The translations under genes were made by a program, and so were the position numbers. A model generated the notes under the pieces. It was not told where the DNA came from. It saw only the letters and a list, made by a program, of their open reading frames with translations, and made no database searches. A stretch of DNA of 64,000 nt, taken from positions 1,993,275-2,057,274 of the forward strand of contig NZ_LZNS01000001.1 of assembly GCF_001984575.1 (NCBI RefSeq), read 5' to 3'. The DNA comes from Streptomyces sp. MP131-18. Its GTDB lineage: Bacteria; Actinomycetota; Actinomycetes; Streptomycetales; Streptomycetaceae. Each line of letters starts with the position of its first letter. Within the stretch, counting starts at the first letter, position 1. This document shows positions 53,184 through 62,764 of the stretch, piece by piece.

Positions 53184-54989
53184 ATGTTGATGTCTGCCTC
53201 AGCCGATCCCCCCGCGCCCCCTGCCAGAAAACGTTCCGTCGTCCGTTCCCTTCTTCGGCTGTGGCCCTACGTCCGCCCGGTCCGCGGAAGAGTCTTCAGC
53301 GCCGCGGGCGTGGCCATCGTCGCCGCCTCGATGGGGCTGCTCATGCCCCTGGTGCTGAAGTGGATCGTCGACGGTCCCGTCGCCGACGGCGACACGTCCG
53401 GGGTGTGGCTCGGCGGTGCGGTGCTGCTCGGCGTGGGGCTGGCCGAGGCCCTGCTGTTCGGTCTGCGGCGGTGGCTGGTGGCCAGGCCGCTGGCCGGTGT
53501 CGAGGCGTCGATGCGCGCCGCGCTGTACCGGCACGTGCAGCGGCTGCCCGTGTCCTTCCACGACCGGTGGGCCACCGGCCAGCTGCTCTCGCGCGGCACG
53601 GGGGACCTCCAGCTGCTCCGGATGTTCCTCGCGTTCGGCCTGACGTTCCTCATCGTCAACAGCGCGACCATCCTCATCGGCTTCGGCATCCTGATGTCGC
53701 AGGGCTGGCAGCTCGGCCTCGTGCTGGCCGCCCCCGTGGTGCCGCTGATCTGGCTGTGCGCCCTGTTCGAGACCCGGTTCTCGCTGGTCGCGCGCCGGGC
53801 GCAGGACCAGATGGGCGACCTCACCACCGTCATCGAGGAGTCCATCCTCGGTATCCGCATCATCAAGGGCTTCGGCAGGCATCGCAGCCAGGCCCGCGCC
53901 TTCCACGCGCTCTCCGGCCGCCTGATGGGGACCGAGCTGCACAAGGCCCGCCTGCTCGCGGGGATCTGGCTGGTCATCCTGGCCCTGCCCGAGATCTTCC
54001 TCGGCGCGGCCCTCGTGCTCGGTGCCGTGCAGGTCGCCGACGGCGACCTGACCGCGGGCACGCTCGTCGCCTTCATGACCACCGCGATGGCGCTGCGCTG
54101 GCCGATCGAGTCCATCGGCTTCCTGCTCGCCCTGTGCAACGAGTCGGCCACCGCGACCGACCGCTTCTTCGACGTCATGGACGCGGAGGTACCGCCCGAG
54201 TCCGCCCGGGAGGGCACGGCGCGGGTGCCCGGCGCCCCCGACGGCCTCCGCTTCGACAACGTGGTGTTCCGCTTCCCGGACAGCCCGCCGGGCAGCCCGC
54301 CCGTGCTGGACGGCATCGACCTGCACATCCGCCCCGGCGAGACGCTGGCGCTCGTCGGCGGCACCGGAAGCGGCAAGACCACCCTGATCGGCCTGGTGCC
54401 GCGCCTGCACGAGGTCACCTCGGGCCGCATCACGCTGGACGGTGAGGACATCGCCGCCCTGCCCCGGGCCGAGGTGCGGCGGCGGGTCGCCGTCGCCTTC
54501 GAGGAGCCGACGCTGTTCTCCGCCACCGTCCGGGAGAACGTGCTGATGGGCGCGGACGGCGTCGGGCACGAGGAGATGGAGCGGGCCCTGCGCGTCGGCC
54601 AGGCCGCCGACTTCGTCCACGCCCTGCCCCGGGGCACGGAGACCGAGGTCGGCGAGCAGGGCCTGAGCCTGTCCGGCGGACAGCGGCAGCGGCTGGCGCT
54701 GGCCCGCGCGGTCGTCGGCCGGCCGCCGTTCCTGGTGCTGGACGACCCGCTCTCCGCCCTCGACGTGCACACCGAGGCCCGCGTGGAGGCCGCGCTGCGC
54801 GACGTCCTCGCGGACACCACCGCGCTCGTCGTCGCCCACCGGCCCTCGACCGTGCAGCTGGCCGACCGCGTCGCGCTGCTGTCCCACGGCCGCATCGCCG
54901 CCGTCGGCACCCACGCCGAGCTGCTGCACTCCAACGCCGAGTACCGGCACCTGATGACCGGCGAGCACACCGAGGTGTCCCTGCCATGA
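53184..54989 (+). CDS. ABC exporter subunit with degenerate ATPase site
   Basis: 601 residues, ATG 53184 or 53190. Six-helix ABC_membrane domain, then an NBD with Walker A GGTGSGKTT, signature LSLSGGQRQR and H-loop VVAHRPSTV. Walker B ends VLDDPLSALD: the catalytic Glu is Asp, as in the degenerate site of heterodimeric exporters such as BmrCD or TM287/288. The partner gene overlaps by 4 bp (ATGA). Exports drugs, lipids or peptides from the cytoplasm; substrate unknown. Confidence 0.94.
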   Translation: MLMSASADPPAPPARKRSVVRSLLRLWPYVRPVRGRVFSAAGVAIVAASMGLLMPLVLKWIVDGPVADGDTSGVWLGGAVLLGVGLAEALLFGLRRWLVARPLAGVEASMRAALYRHVQRLPVSFHDRWATGQLLSRGTGDLQLLRMFLAFGLTFLIVNSATILIGFGILMSQGWQLGLVLAAPVVPLIWLCALFETRFSLVARRAQDQMGDLTTVIEESILGIRIIKGFGRHRSQARAFHALSGRLMGTELHKARLLAGIWLVILALPEIFLGAALVLGAVQVADGDLTAGTLVAFMTTAMALRWPIESIGFLLALCNESATATDRFFDVMDAEVPPESAREGTARVPGAPDGLRFDNVVFRFPDSPPGSPPVLDGIDLHIRPGETLALVGGTGSGKTTLIGLVPRLHEVTSGRITLDGEDIAALPRAEVRRRVAVAFEEPTLFSATVRENVLMGADGVGHEEMERALRVGQAADFVHALPRGTETEVGEQGLSLSGGQRQRLALARAVVGRPPFLVLDDPLSALDVHTEARVEAALRDVLADTTALVVAHRPSTVQLADRVALLSHGRIAAVGTHAELLHSNAEYRHLMTGEHTEVSLP

Positions 54990-56839
54990 CCGCCACCGTC
55001 CCGAAACAGGCCCCGAAACAGCCGCCCGCCGCGCCGAAGCGTCCGGGGCCCGACATGTTCGACCAGGACACCCTGCCCGCGCCGCGTGGCGCGTCCCGCC
55101 GCCTCCTCGGCTCGCTGCTGCGCCCCCACCGCCGCCGGATCGGCCTGGCCGCGGCACTGCTGCTCACGCAGCAGGCCGCCGTGCAGGCCGTGCCGCTGAT
55201 CGTCGCGTACGCGATCGACAGCGGCGTACCTGCCGTCCGCGACGACGACAACGGGCCGCTGATCGCGGTCGCCGTGGCCTACCTGATCTGCGCGCTCGGC
55301 GCCGGGCTGCTCCAGTACACGTTCATCCGCGTCTCCGCCCGGGTCAACCAGAGCATCCTGCTGGAGCTGCGCGGCCGGATCTACCGCCACGCGCAGGCGC
55401 TCAGCCTCGACTTCCACGACCGCTACACCTCGGGCCGCCTGATATCGCGCTCCACCAGCGACGTCCAGTCACTGCGCGAGCTGCTGGACGAGGGTCTCCA
55501 GGAGATGCTGATCATCCTGGTCTCCCTGGTGTACATCGGCGGGCTGCTGTTCTACCTGGATCTCGGCCTCGGCGGGGCCGCGCTGCTGTCGTTCGTGCCG
55601 CTGTGCCTGCTGGTGCGCAACTACCGGCGGCGTTCCGCCCAGCGCTTCAGCAAGCGGTCGACGGCGATCGCGGCGGTCATCGTCAAGTTCTCCGAGACGC
55701 TGAACGGGATCAGGCCGGTGAAGGCGTTCCGCCGCGAGCGGGCCAACGACGCCGCCTTCGACGAGCTGAACCGGCGCCACGAGCGCGTGAACGGCGACAC
55801 GATCCTGGAGATGGCGCGCTTCGTCGTGCTGTCGCGGCTGGTCGCGGCCGTCTCCATCGCCGGGATCGTGCTGTGGGGCGCGCAGCGGGTCACCTCGGGC
55901 GACATGGAGCTGGGCGCGCTCGCCGCGGGCGCGCTGTACGTCCGGCGGCTGTACGACCCGCTGGACCGCTTCGCGATGATCCTGAACAACTACCAGTCGG
56001 CGGTGGCCTCGCTGGACAAGATCGCGGGCCTGCTCGCGCAGCGCCCCGACGTGCCGGAGCCGGAGCGGCCCGTGGAGCTGCCGCCGCGCTCGGCCGGGCG
56101 GCCGGGCCGCGAGGTCGTCTTCGACGACGTGCGGTTCGCGTACCGGACGGGCGGCGAGGTGCTGCCGACGTTCCGGCTGACGCTGCCCGCCGGGCAGACC
56201 ACGGCCCTGGTGGGCGCGACCGGCGCGGGCAAGTCCACGCTGGCGAAGCTGCTGGCCCGCTTCTACGACGCGACGGAGGGCCGGGTCCTGCTCGACGGGA
56301 CGGACCTGCGGGATCTCACCATGGCGGAGCTGCGGCGCGGTGTGGTGATGGTGACGCAGGAGGCGTTCCTCTTCTCCGGTACGGTCGCGGAGAACATTGC
56401 GCTGGGCAAGCCGGATGCCTCGCGCGAGGAGATCGAGCGGGCGGCGAAGGCCATCGGCGCGCACGACTTCATCGCGTCGCTGCCCGAGGGGTACGACACG
56501 GACGTCCGCAAGCGCGGCGGCCGGATCTCGGCGGGGCAGCGGCAGTTGGTGGCGTTCGCCCGGGTGCTGCTGGCCGACCCGTCCGTGGTGATCCTGGACG
56601 AGGCGACGTCCTCGCTGGACATCCCCGGGGAGAAGGCGGTGCAGGATGCCATGGTGACGGTGCTGCGCGGGCGCACCGCCCTGGTGATCGCGCACCGGCT
56701 GTCCACGGTGGAGATCGCCGACCGGGTGCTGGTGATGGAGGGCGGGCGCCTCGTCGAGGACGGGCCGCCCGCGGATCTGATCGCGGGCACCGGCCGGTTC
56801 TCCGACCTGCACCGCGCCTGGCGGGAGAGCCTGGCGTAG
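54986..56839 (+). CDS. ABC exporter subunit with canonical ATPase site
   Basis: 617 residues, start overlapping the previous stop (ATGA), so the two are stoichiometric partners. N-terminal Pro-rich tail, six membrane helices (FIRVSARVNQSILLELRGRIYRHAQALSLDFHDRYTSGRLISR is the coupling-helix region), then an NBD with Walker A GATGAGKST, signature ISAGQRQ, Walker B VVILDEATSSLD with the catalytic Glu, and H-loop VIAHRLSTVE. Forms the active site complementing the upstream degenerate subunit. Confidence 0.95.
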   Translation: MTATVPKQAPKQPPAAPKRPGPDMFDQDTLPAPRGASRRLLGSLLRPHRRRIGLAAALLLTQQAAVQAVPLIVAYAIDSGVPAVRDDDNGPLIAVAVAYLICALGAGLLQYTFIRVSARVNQSILLELRGRIYRHAQALSLDFHDRYTSGRLISRSTSDVQSLRELLDEGLQEMLIILVSLVYIGGLLFYLDLGLGGAALLSFVPLCLLVRNYRRRSAQRFSKRSTAIAAVIVKFSETLNGIRPVKAFRRERANDAAFDELNRRHERVNGDTILEMARFVVLSRLVAAVSIAGIVLWGAQRVTSGDMELGALAAGALYVRRLYDPLDRFAMILNNYQSAVASLDKIAGLLAQRPDVPEPERPVELPPRSAGRPGREVVFDDVRFAYRTGGEVLPTFRLTLPAGQTTALVGATGAGKSTLAKLLARFYDATEGRVLLDGTDLRDLTMAELRRGVVMVTQEAFLFSGTVAENIALGKPDASREEIERAAKAIGAHDFIASLPEGYDTDVRKRGGRISAGQRQLVAFARVLLADPSVVILDEATSSLDIPGEKAVQDAMVTVLRGRTALVIAHRLSTVEIADRVLVMEGGRLVEDGPPADLIAGTGRFSDLHRAWRESLA

Positions 56840-56862
56840 GCCGTGCCGTTCGGATCTTCCCG

Positions 56863-56879
56863 GGGCCCCGCCGGGGCCC
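56863..56879. terminator. Short GC-rich hairpin between the exporter and glgP
   Basis: GGGCCCCG / CGGGGCCC with almost no loop; a smaller stem with a usable loop is possible. Convergent position fits a terminator but the structure is marginal. Confidence 0.35.
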
Positions 56880-56910
56880 GCCGTCGCGGGCCGTCCGGCG
56901 GGCTCGGCCG

Positions 56911-59472
56911 TCAGCGGAAGAGGGTGCCGTGGGCCTCGGCGGCCTCCTCCCCCGGCAGCGCCACGAGGCCCAGCTCGGCGCGGTGGGCCAGCAGCCGGTG
57001 GGAGGGCAGGATGCGGACGGTGTAGCCGAACGGGCCCGGCCGGTGCAGGGACAGCTCGCCCGAGAACGTCCAGCGGCCCGCCAGGTCGGCCCCGCCCTCC
57101 GGCTTCAGCTGCACGTACACCGGGTCGGCGAGCGTGTCGTCGCCGTCCACCCGGCCGGTGACCGCCTGCACCTCGACGGCGGCCGGATCGAGGTCGCCGA
57201 GGGAGACCCGCACCCGCAGCGACACCGTTCCGCCGAGGGTGGGCGACTCGGCGCCGGGCTCGACGTGGTCGACGGAGACCCGCGGCCACTCCTGCCGGAC
57301 GCGGTCGGCGTACGCGGCCAGCTCCCCGGCGGCCTCCGGGGTCATCGCGCGGTGCGCGGCGGCGGCCGGGGCGTAGAAGCCGGTGACGTACTCGCGCAGC
57401 ATCCGGTCGGCCAGCACGCGCGGGCCCAGCCGGTCGAGAGTCGCGCGGACCATTTCGAGCCAGCGGATGGGCAGCCCGCCGCGGTTCACGCCGCGGTCGT
57501 AGAAGCAGGGGGTGACCTGCTCGTTCAGCAGGGTGTAGAGCGCGGCGGCCTCGATCGCGTCGCGCCGGTCGGGCTCGGCGGCGGCCAGGCCGTCGGCGGT
57601 GGGGATCTCCCAGCCGAAGTCCGGGTCGAACCACTCGTCCCACCAGCCGTCGCGCACCGACAGGTTGAGGCAGCCGTTGAGCGCGGCCTTCATCCCCGAG
57701 GTGCCGCACGCCTCCAGCGGGCGCAGCGGATTGTTGAGCCACACATCGCAGCCCGCGTACAGGGAACGGGCCATCGCCATGCCGTAGTCGGGCAGGAAGA
57801 CGATGCGGTGGCGGATCGCCGGGTCGTCGGCGAACCGGACCAGCTCCTGGATGAGCCGCTTGCCGCCGTCGTCCGCCGGGTGGGCCTTGCCCGCCACGAC
57901 GATCTGCACCGGCCGCTCCGGGTGCAGCAGCAGGGACGTGAGGCGCTCGCGGTCGCGCAGCATCAGCGTCAGCCGCTTGTAGGAAGGAACGCGCCGTGCG
58001 AAACCGATGGTCAGAACGTCGGGGTCCAGGACGTCGTCCACCCAGCCCAGCTCGGCCTGCCCGGCTCCGCGCTGCCGCCAGGAGGCGCGCAGCCGGGCGC
58101 GGACCTCGTGCACCAGCTGCTCGCGCAGGGTGCGGCGAAGCTCCCACAGTTCGGCGTCGCCGAGCGCCTCGGTACGCGCCCGCAGCACGGCGTCCGCGGT
58201 CCAGGTGGGGGCGTGCACCCCGTTGGTGACCGCCCCGATGGGGGCTTCATCGGCGTCGAAGCCCGGCCACAGGCCCGCGAACATGCCGCGGCTCACGTTG
58301 CCGTGCAGAGCCGAGACGCCGTTGGCCCGCTGCGCGGTGCGCAGGCCGAGGACAGCCATGTTGAACTGCGGCTCGCCGTCCGCGGTCGTCTCGCGGCCGA
58401 GGCGCAGCAGTGCCTCGGTGCCCAGGCCCGCCAGCTCGCCGCCCTCGCCGAAGTGCCGGGCCACCAGCTCTTCAGGGAAGCGGTCGATGCCCGCGGGCAC
58501 GGGGGTGTGGGTGGTGAACACGGTGCCGGCGCGGACGGACCACAGCGCGGCATCGAAGCCGGTGCCCGCCTCGCCCAGCTCGCGGATGCGCTCGGGGCCC
58601 AGGAACCCGGCGTGGCCTTCGTTCATGTGGCACACCTCGGGCTCCGCGTGTCCGGTGACGCGGCAGTAGGTGCGGACTGCACGCATGCCGCCGATGCCGA
58701 GCAGCATCTCCTGGAGCAGGCGGTGCTCGCCGCCGCCGCCGTAGAGCCGGTCGGTGACGTCGCGTTCGGCCGGCCCGTTCTCCGCGACGGTGGAGTCGAG
58801 CAGCAGCAGCGGAACGCGGCCCACCGCGACCTGCCAGATCCGGGCGGTGAGGGTGCGGCCGACCGGCAGGTCGAGCGTCACCCGGGCGGGTGTGCCGTCG
58901 GGCTCGGTGAGCGGGGTCAGCGGCAGCTCGTGCGGGTCGATCACCGGGTAGTGCTCCTGCTGCCAGCCGTCGGGCGACAGGCTCTGCCGGAAGTACCCGT
59001 GTCGGTAGAGGAGGCCGACGCCGATCAGCGGGGCACCCAGGTCGCTGGCGGCCTTCAGGTGGTCGCCGGCGAGGATGCCCAGGCCGCCCGAATACTGCGG
59101 CAGGGCGGCGGTGATGCCGAATTCCGGGGAGAAGTAGGCCACGCAGCGGGGCAGTTCGCCTCCGGCGCGGGCGTCGGCCTGCTGGTACCAGCGGGGCTCG
59201 GTCAGATAGTCGCGGAGGTCGCCGATGGCCACGCCGAGGCGGCGCAGGAAGCCCCGGTCGGCGGCGAGTGCGGCCAGCCGGTCGGCGGAGACGGTGCCGA
59301 GCAGGCGCACCGGGTCCTCGCGGGCCGCCTGCCAGCTGTCGGGGGCGACCGAGCGCAGCAGCTCGCGGGTCTCGGGGTGCCAGGACCAGCGCAGATTGAA
59401 CGCCAGCTCCTGGAGGGGTCGCAGGGGTTCGGGAAGGACGGGGCGGACGGAGAAACGACGGATGGCCTTCAC
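56911..59472 (-). CDS. glgP: Alpha-glucan (maltodextrin/glycogen) phosphorylase
   Basis: 853 residues from GTG 59472 (MKAIRRFSVRPVLPEPLRPLQELAFNLRWSWHPETRELLR, the DUF3417 N-terminus of actinobacterial GlgP). GT35 features: YFSPEFGITAALPQYSGGLGILAGDHLKAASDLG, VCHMNEGHAGF, VFTTHTPVPAGIDRF, and the pyridoxal-phosphate region EACGTSGMKAALNGCLNLSVRDGWWDEW with its Lys. Releases glucose-1-phosphate from glycogen or maltodextrin ends with inorganic phosphate; GlgX at 44191 removes the limit branches. In many actinobacteria a glgE gene is adjacent; none is here. Confidence 0.96.
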   Translation of the reverse strand: MKAIRRFSVRPVLPEPLRPLQELAFNLRWSWHPETRELLRSVAPDSWQAAREDPVRLLGTVSADRLAALAADRGFLRRLGVAIGDLRDYLTEPRWYQQADARAGGELPRCVAYFSPEFGITAALPQYSGGLGILAGDHLKAASDLGAPLIGVGLLYRHGYFRQSLSPDGWQQEHYPVIDPHELPLTPLTEPDGTPARVTLDLPVGRTLTARIWQVAVGRVPLLLLDSTVAENGPAERDVTDRLYGGGGEHRLLQEMLLGIGGMRAVRTYCRVTGHAEPEVCHMNEGHAGFLGPERIRELGEAGTGFDAALWSVRAGTVFTTHTPVPAGIDRFPEELVARHFGEGGELAGLGTEALLRLGRETTADGEPQFNMAVLGLRTAQRANGVSALHGNVSRGMFAGLWPGFDADEAPIGAVTNGVHAPTWTADAVLRARTEALGDAELWELRRTLREQLVHEVRARLRASWRQRGAGQAELGWVDDVLDPDVLTIGFARRVPSYKRLTLMLRDRERLTSLLLHPERPVQIVVAGKAHPADDGGKRLIQELVRFADDPAIRHRIVFLPDYGMAMARSLYAGCDVWLNNPLRPLEACGTSGMKAALNGCLNLSVRDGWWDEWFDPDFGWEIPTADGLAAAEPDRRDAIEAAALYTLLNEQVTPCFYDRGVNRGGLPIRWLEMVRATLDRLGPRVLADRMLREYVTGFYAPAAAAHRAMTPEAAGELAAYADRVRQEWPRVSVDHVEPGAESPTLGGTVSLRVRVSLGDLDPAAVEVQAVTGRVDGDDTLADPVYVQLKPEGGADLAGRWTFSGELSLHRPGPFGYTVRILPSHRLLAHRAELGLVALPGEEAAEAHGTLFR

Positions 59473-59546
59473 GTTTCCGACCGTAGCCGGGGCCCGGGGG
59501 CGGTAGCGGCGGATTCCGGGCCTTTCGGCTGGAATGACACCGGTAA

Positions 59547-59574
59547 ACCACCCCCGGGGACCACGCGGGGTGGT
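59547..59574. terminator. Hairpin at the end of the dipeptide transporter operon
   Basis: ACCACCCC / GGGGTGGT, 8 bp perfect with a 12-nt loop, ending at the dppF stop codon region. Confidence 0.6.
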
Positions 59575-60650
59575 CAGGGGACGGGCACCCCGGGCGGCTC
59601 GGACTCGGGCTCGGCATCGCCCAGGATGCGCGGGGCCAGCTCGGTGGTGGGCCGGATCGTTCCCTCGGCGATCTCGGCCGCGTAGTGGCAGGCCACGCGG
59701 TGCCCGCCGCCGATGTCCGTCAGCTCGGGGCGCTCGGTGTCGCAGCGCTCCGGCTGCCGCCACGGGCAGCGGGTGTGGAACCGGCAGCCCGTGGGCGGGC
59801 TGGCCGGGGAGGGCAGGTCGCCGCGGAGCAGGATGCGCTCGCGGGTGTCCTCCAGATCCGGGTCGGGCACCGGCACCGCCGACATCAGCGCGCGCGTGTA
59901 GGGGTGGCGCGGCTCGGCGTACAGAGAGTCGCTCGGGGCCTCCTCCACCAGGGCGCCGAGGTACATGACGCCGATGACGTCGGAAATGTGCCGCACGACG
60001 GCCAGGTCGTGGGCGATGACGACGTACGTCAGGCCCATGGCGTCCTGGAGTTCCTCCAGCAGGTTGAGCACCTGGGCCTGGATGGACACGTCCAGGGCGG
60101 AGACCGGCTCGTCGCAGATGATGAGGTCGGGTTCCAGGACGAGCGCACGGGCGATGCCGATGCGCTGGCGCTGGCCGCCGGAGAACTCGTGCGGGTAGCG
60201 CGACAGGGCGCCGGCCGGCAGGCCGACGCGCTCCAGGATCTCGTTGATCTTCACGCGGCGCTCCTCGCGGGAGGCGCCGATGCCGTGGGCGGCCATGCCC
60301 TCGGCGAGGATGGACTCGATGTTCTGCCGCGGGTTGAGGCTGCCCAGCGGGTCCTGGAAGATCATCTGGAGGCGCCTGCGGGACTGCCGCATCTCCTCGT
60401 CCGGCAGGGCGGCGAGGTCGGTGCCGTCGAAGAGGACACGGCCCGAGGTGATGTCGTTCAGCCGCAGGATGGCCCGGCCGAGCGTCGTCTTTCCGCAGCC
60501 GGACTCGCCGACGAGGCCGTAGGTCTGGCCCGCGGACACGGACAGGGAAATCCCGTCCACGGCGTACACGTGTCCGATCGTCCGGTCGAAGAGCACTCCG
60601 CGCTTGATCGGAAAGTGCACCTTGACGTCGTCCAGTTCGAGCAGGCTCAT
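59574..60650 (-). CDS. dppF: Dipeptide/oligopeptide ABC transporter ATP-binding protein (DppF-like)
   Basis: 358 residues; start overlaps the dppD stop by 4 bp. Walker A GESGCGKTTLG, signature FSGGQRQRIGIARAL, Walker B LIICDEPVSALDVS, and the C-terminal oligo_HPY domain (SDSLYAEPRHPYTRALMSAVP...TGCRFHTRCPWRQPERCDTERPEL) with its Cys set for an Fe-S or zinc site. With DppD it powers peptide uptake through DppBC. Last gene of the operon. Confidence 0.94.
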   Translation of the reverse strand: MSLLELDDVKVHFPIKRGVLFDRTIGHVYAVDGISLSVSAGQTYGLVGESGCGKTTLGRAILRLNDITSGRVLFDGTDLAALPDEEMRQSRRRLQMIFQDPLGSLNPRQNIESILAEGMAAHGIGASREERRVKINEILERVGLPAGALSRYPHEFSGGQRQRIGIARALVLEPDLIICDEPVSALDVSIQAQVLNLLEELQDAMGLTYVVIAHDLAVVRHISDVIGVMYLGALVEEAPSDSLYAEPRHPYTRALMSAVPVPDPDLEDTRERILLRGDLPSPASPPTGCRFHTRCPWRQPERCDTERPELTDIGGGHRVACHYAAEIAEGTIRPTTELAPRILGDAEPESEPPGVPVP

Positions 60651-61804
60651 GCCGATGCCTCCGTTCCGGAACCCGTTCCGGTGTCCTCGTCGGTGCCCCC
60701 GCCGGCCGCAGGGCCCTCGCCGTCCCCGCCATCCGGGTCGTCATCCCCGCCGGAGGCGGTCTCCTCCGGGGTGGTCGGCTTGTCCAGCAGGGTGGTCGTT
60801 TCCGGGGGGCCGGTCATGACCGGGTTGACGCAGCGCACGTCGTGGCCGTCCGCGCCGCGGGGCAGCGCGGCCAGTTGCGGCGTGCCGCGCAGGCACTCGT
60901 CGACGTAGAAGTCGCACCGCGGCGCGAAGGCGCAGCCGTCCTGCCACGCGATGGTGTCGTTGATGGAGCCGCGGATCGGGTTCAGCCGTTCGCCGCGCGG
61001 GGCGTCGAGCCGCGGAATGGAGCCGAGCAGCCCGTGCGCGTACGGGTGGGCCGGGGCGGCGAACAGCGGGCGGCGGCCGGCCGCCTCCACCACCTTCCCG
61101 GCGTACAGCACGTTCACCGTGTCACACATGCCGGCGACCACGCCCAGATCGTGCGTGATCATCAGCAGCGCGGTGCCCTGGTCGTCGACCAGCTCCTTCA
61201 GCAGCTCCAGGATCTGCGCCTGGATGGTGACGTCCAGCGCGGTCGTCGGCTCGTCGGCGATCAGCAGACGCGGCGCGCAGGCCACCGCCATCGCGATGAG
61301 GGCCCGCTGCCGCATCCCGCCCGACAGCTGGTGCGGGTACTCCTTCAGTCTGCGCGTCGGGTCGGGGATGCCGACCCGGTCGAGCAGGTGGGCGGCCTCC
61401 TTGCGCGCCGCCTGGCCGCGCAGGCCGCGGTGGCGGGTCAGGATCTCGGTGACCTGGACGCCGATCGGCACGACCGGGTTCAGGGAGGACAGCGGGTCCT
61501 GGAAGATCATCGCCAGCTGCGTGCCGCGCAGGTCGCGCAGGGCCGAGCGGCCCAGCGTCAGCAGGTCGACGGTCTCCCCGCGGCCGGTGCGGAACATCGC
61601 CCGGCCGCCGACGCGCACCCCCTTGTTCGGCAGCAGGCCCATCAGCGCGAGCGAGGTGACGCTCTTGCCGCAGCCCGACTCGCCGACGAGGCCGACCACT
61701 TGGCCTTCGTCCACCGAGAAGGACACCCCGGACACGGCGTTCACCTCACGCATGCCGCGCCCGCCGAAGGTGACCGCCAGTTCGTCCACGGAAAGCAGGG
61801 ACAT
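60647..61804 (-). CDS. dppD: Dipeptide/oligopeptide ABC transporter ATP-binding protein (DppD-like)
   Basis: 385 residues. Walker A GESGCGKSVT, signature LSGGMRQRALIAMAVA, Walker B LLIADEPTTALDVT, oligo_HPY region RRPLFAAPAHPYAHGLLGSIPRLD...DGCAFAPRCDFYVDECLRGTPQL. The C-terminal ~50 residues are an acidic, Gly/Asp-rich low-complexity tail (ETASGGDDDPDGGDGEG...), unusual for DppD and probably disordered. Gap to dppC is 6 bp and to dppF a 4-bp overlap. Confidence 0.94.
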   Translation of the reverse strand: MSLLSVDELAVTFGGRGMREVNAVSGVSFSVDEGQVVGLVGESGCGKSVTSLALMGLLPNKGVRVGGRAMFRTGRGETVDLLTLGRSALRDLRGTQLAMIFQDPLSSLNPVVPIGVQVTEILTRHRGLRGQAARKEAAHLLDRVGIPDPTRRLKEYPHQLSGGMRQRALIAMAVACAPRLLIADEPTTALDVTIQAQILELLKELVDDQGTALLMITHDLGVVAGMCDTVNVLYAGKVVEAAGRRPLFAAPAHPYAHGLLGSIPRLDAPRGERLNPIRGSINDTIAWQDGCAFAPRCDFYVDECLRGTPQLAALPRGADGHDVRCVNPVMTGPPETTTLLDKPTTPEETASGGDDDPDGGDGEGPAAGGGTDEDTGTGSGTEASA

Positions 61805-61810
61805 GACGCA

Positions 61811-62764
61811 TCAGCTCCGCAGTTTCGGGTCGAGTGCTTCCCGCATGGCCTCGCCGAGGAGGGTGAAACCGAGGGCGGTGATGATGATGCCGAGCGCGGG
61901 ATAGACGGCCATCATCGGCGCCTGGTCGAAGAACCGCTGGGCCTGCGCGAGCATCACGCCCCACTCCGGCTGCGAGGCGTCGGGGTTGCCGAGGCCCAGG
62001 TAGGACAGGGCCGCCGCCTCGATGATGGCGGTGGCCAGGGCGAGGGTGGTCTGGACGATGACCGGGCCGAGCGAGTTGGGCAGCACGTGGCCCAGCACGA
62101 TGCGCCGTCGGCGCACGCCCAGGGCGCGGGCGGCCAGCACGTAGTCGGCGCCGGCCTGCGCCAGCATGGAGCCGCGCAGCAGCCGGGCGAATATGGGGAT
62201 CTGCACGACCCCGACGGCGATCATGACCGTGGTCAGGCTCTGCCCCATGACGGCGGCGATACTCACCGCCAGCAGCAGCGAGGGCATGGCCAGCATCATG
62301 TCGATGAAGCGCATCAGCACGGTGTCGAGACGCCGCCCGGCCGCGCCGCCGAAGGACAGGGCGGCGCCGGCGACGCCGCCGATGAGGGCGCCGATGGTGA
62401 GTCCGAGCACGGTGGAGACGACGCCGACGAGCAGCGTCTGCCGGGCGCCGACCAGCATGCGGGACAGTTCGTCGCGGCCCAGGTGGTCAAGGCCGAGCCA
62501 GTTGTCGCCGCGGGGGCCGACGAAGACGGCGGCGTTGACCCGGACTTCGCCGCGCCACGTCTGCGCGGTCGGGTCGTAGGGCGCGATCCACGGGCCGACG
62601 ATGGCGATGATGACGAACACGGCCATGATGCCGCCGCCGATCATGGCCATCTTGCTGCTGCGCAGGCGGCGCAGGGCCTCCGCCCACAGGCTGCCGCCGG
62701 TGGCGGTCTCGCGCCGCGCGGTGAGTTCGGCCAGGCGGTCGATCTTTGCGGTCTTGGTGGTCAT
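61811..62764 (-). CDS. dppC: Dipeptide/oligopeptide ABC transporter permease (DppC-like)
   Basis: 317 residues from ATG 62764, which overlaps the dppB stop by one base (TGATG). N-terminal OppC_N segment (SSKMAMIGGGIMAVFVIIAIVGPWIAPYDPTAQ), then the BPD_transp_1 domain with GADYVLAARALGVRRRRIVLGHVLPNSLGPVIV (EAA loop). The frame remains open upstream but that is shadow of dppB. Confidence 0.95.
   Translation of the reverse strand: MTTKTAKIDRLAELTARRETATGGSLWAEALRRLRSSKMAMIGGGIMAVFVIIAIVGPWIAPYDPTAQTWRGEVRVNAAVFVGPRGDNWLGLDHLGRDELSRMLVGARQTLLVGVVSTVLGLTIGALIGGVAGAALSFGGAAGRRLDTVLMRFIDMMLAMPSLLLAVSIAAVMGQSLTTVMIAVGVVQIPIFARLLRGSMLAQAGADYVLAARALGVRRRRIVLGHVLPNSLGPVIVQTTLALATAIIEAAALSYLGLGNPDASQPEWGVMLAQAQRFFDQAPMMAVYPALGIIITALGFTLLGEAMREALDPKLRS

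Noticed and set aside
55603..59685. A 1360-codon plus-strand open frame across the second exporter subunit and glgP
   Set aside because: It overlaps two certain genes in shadow frames and has low-complexity composition.
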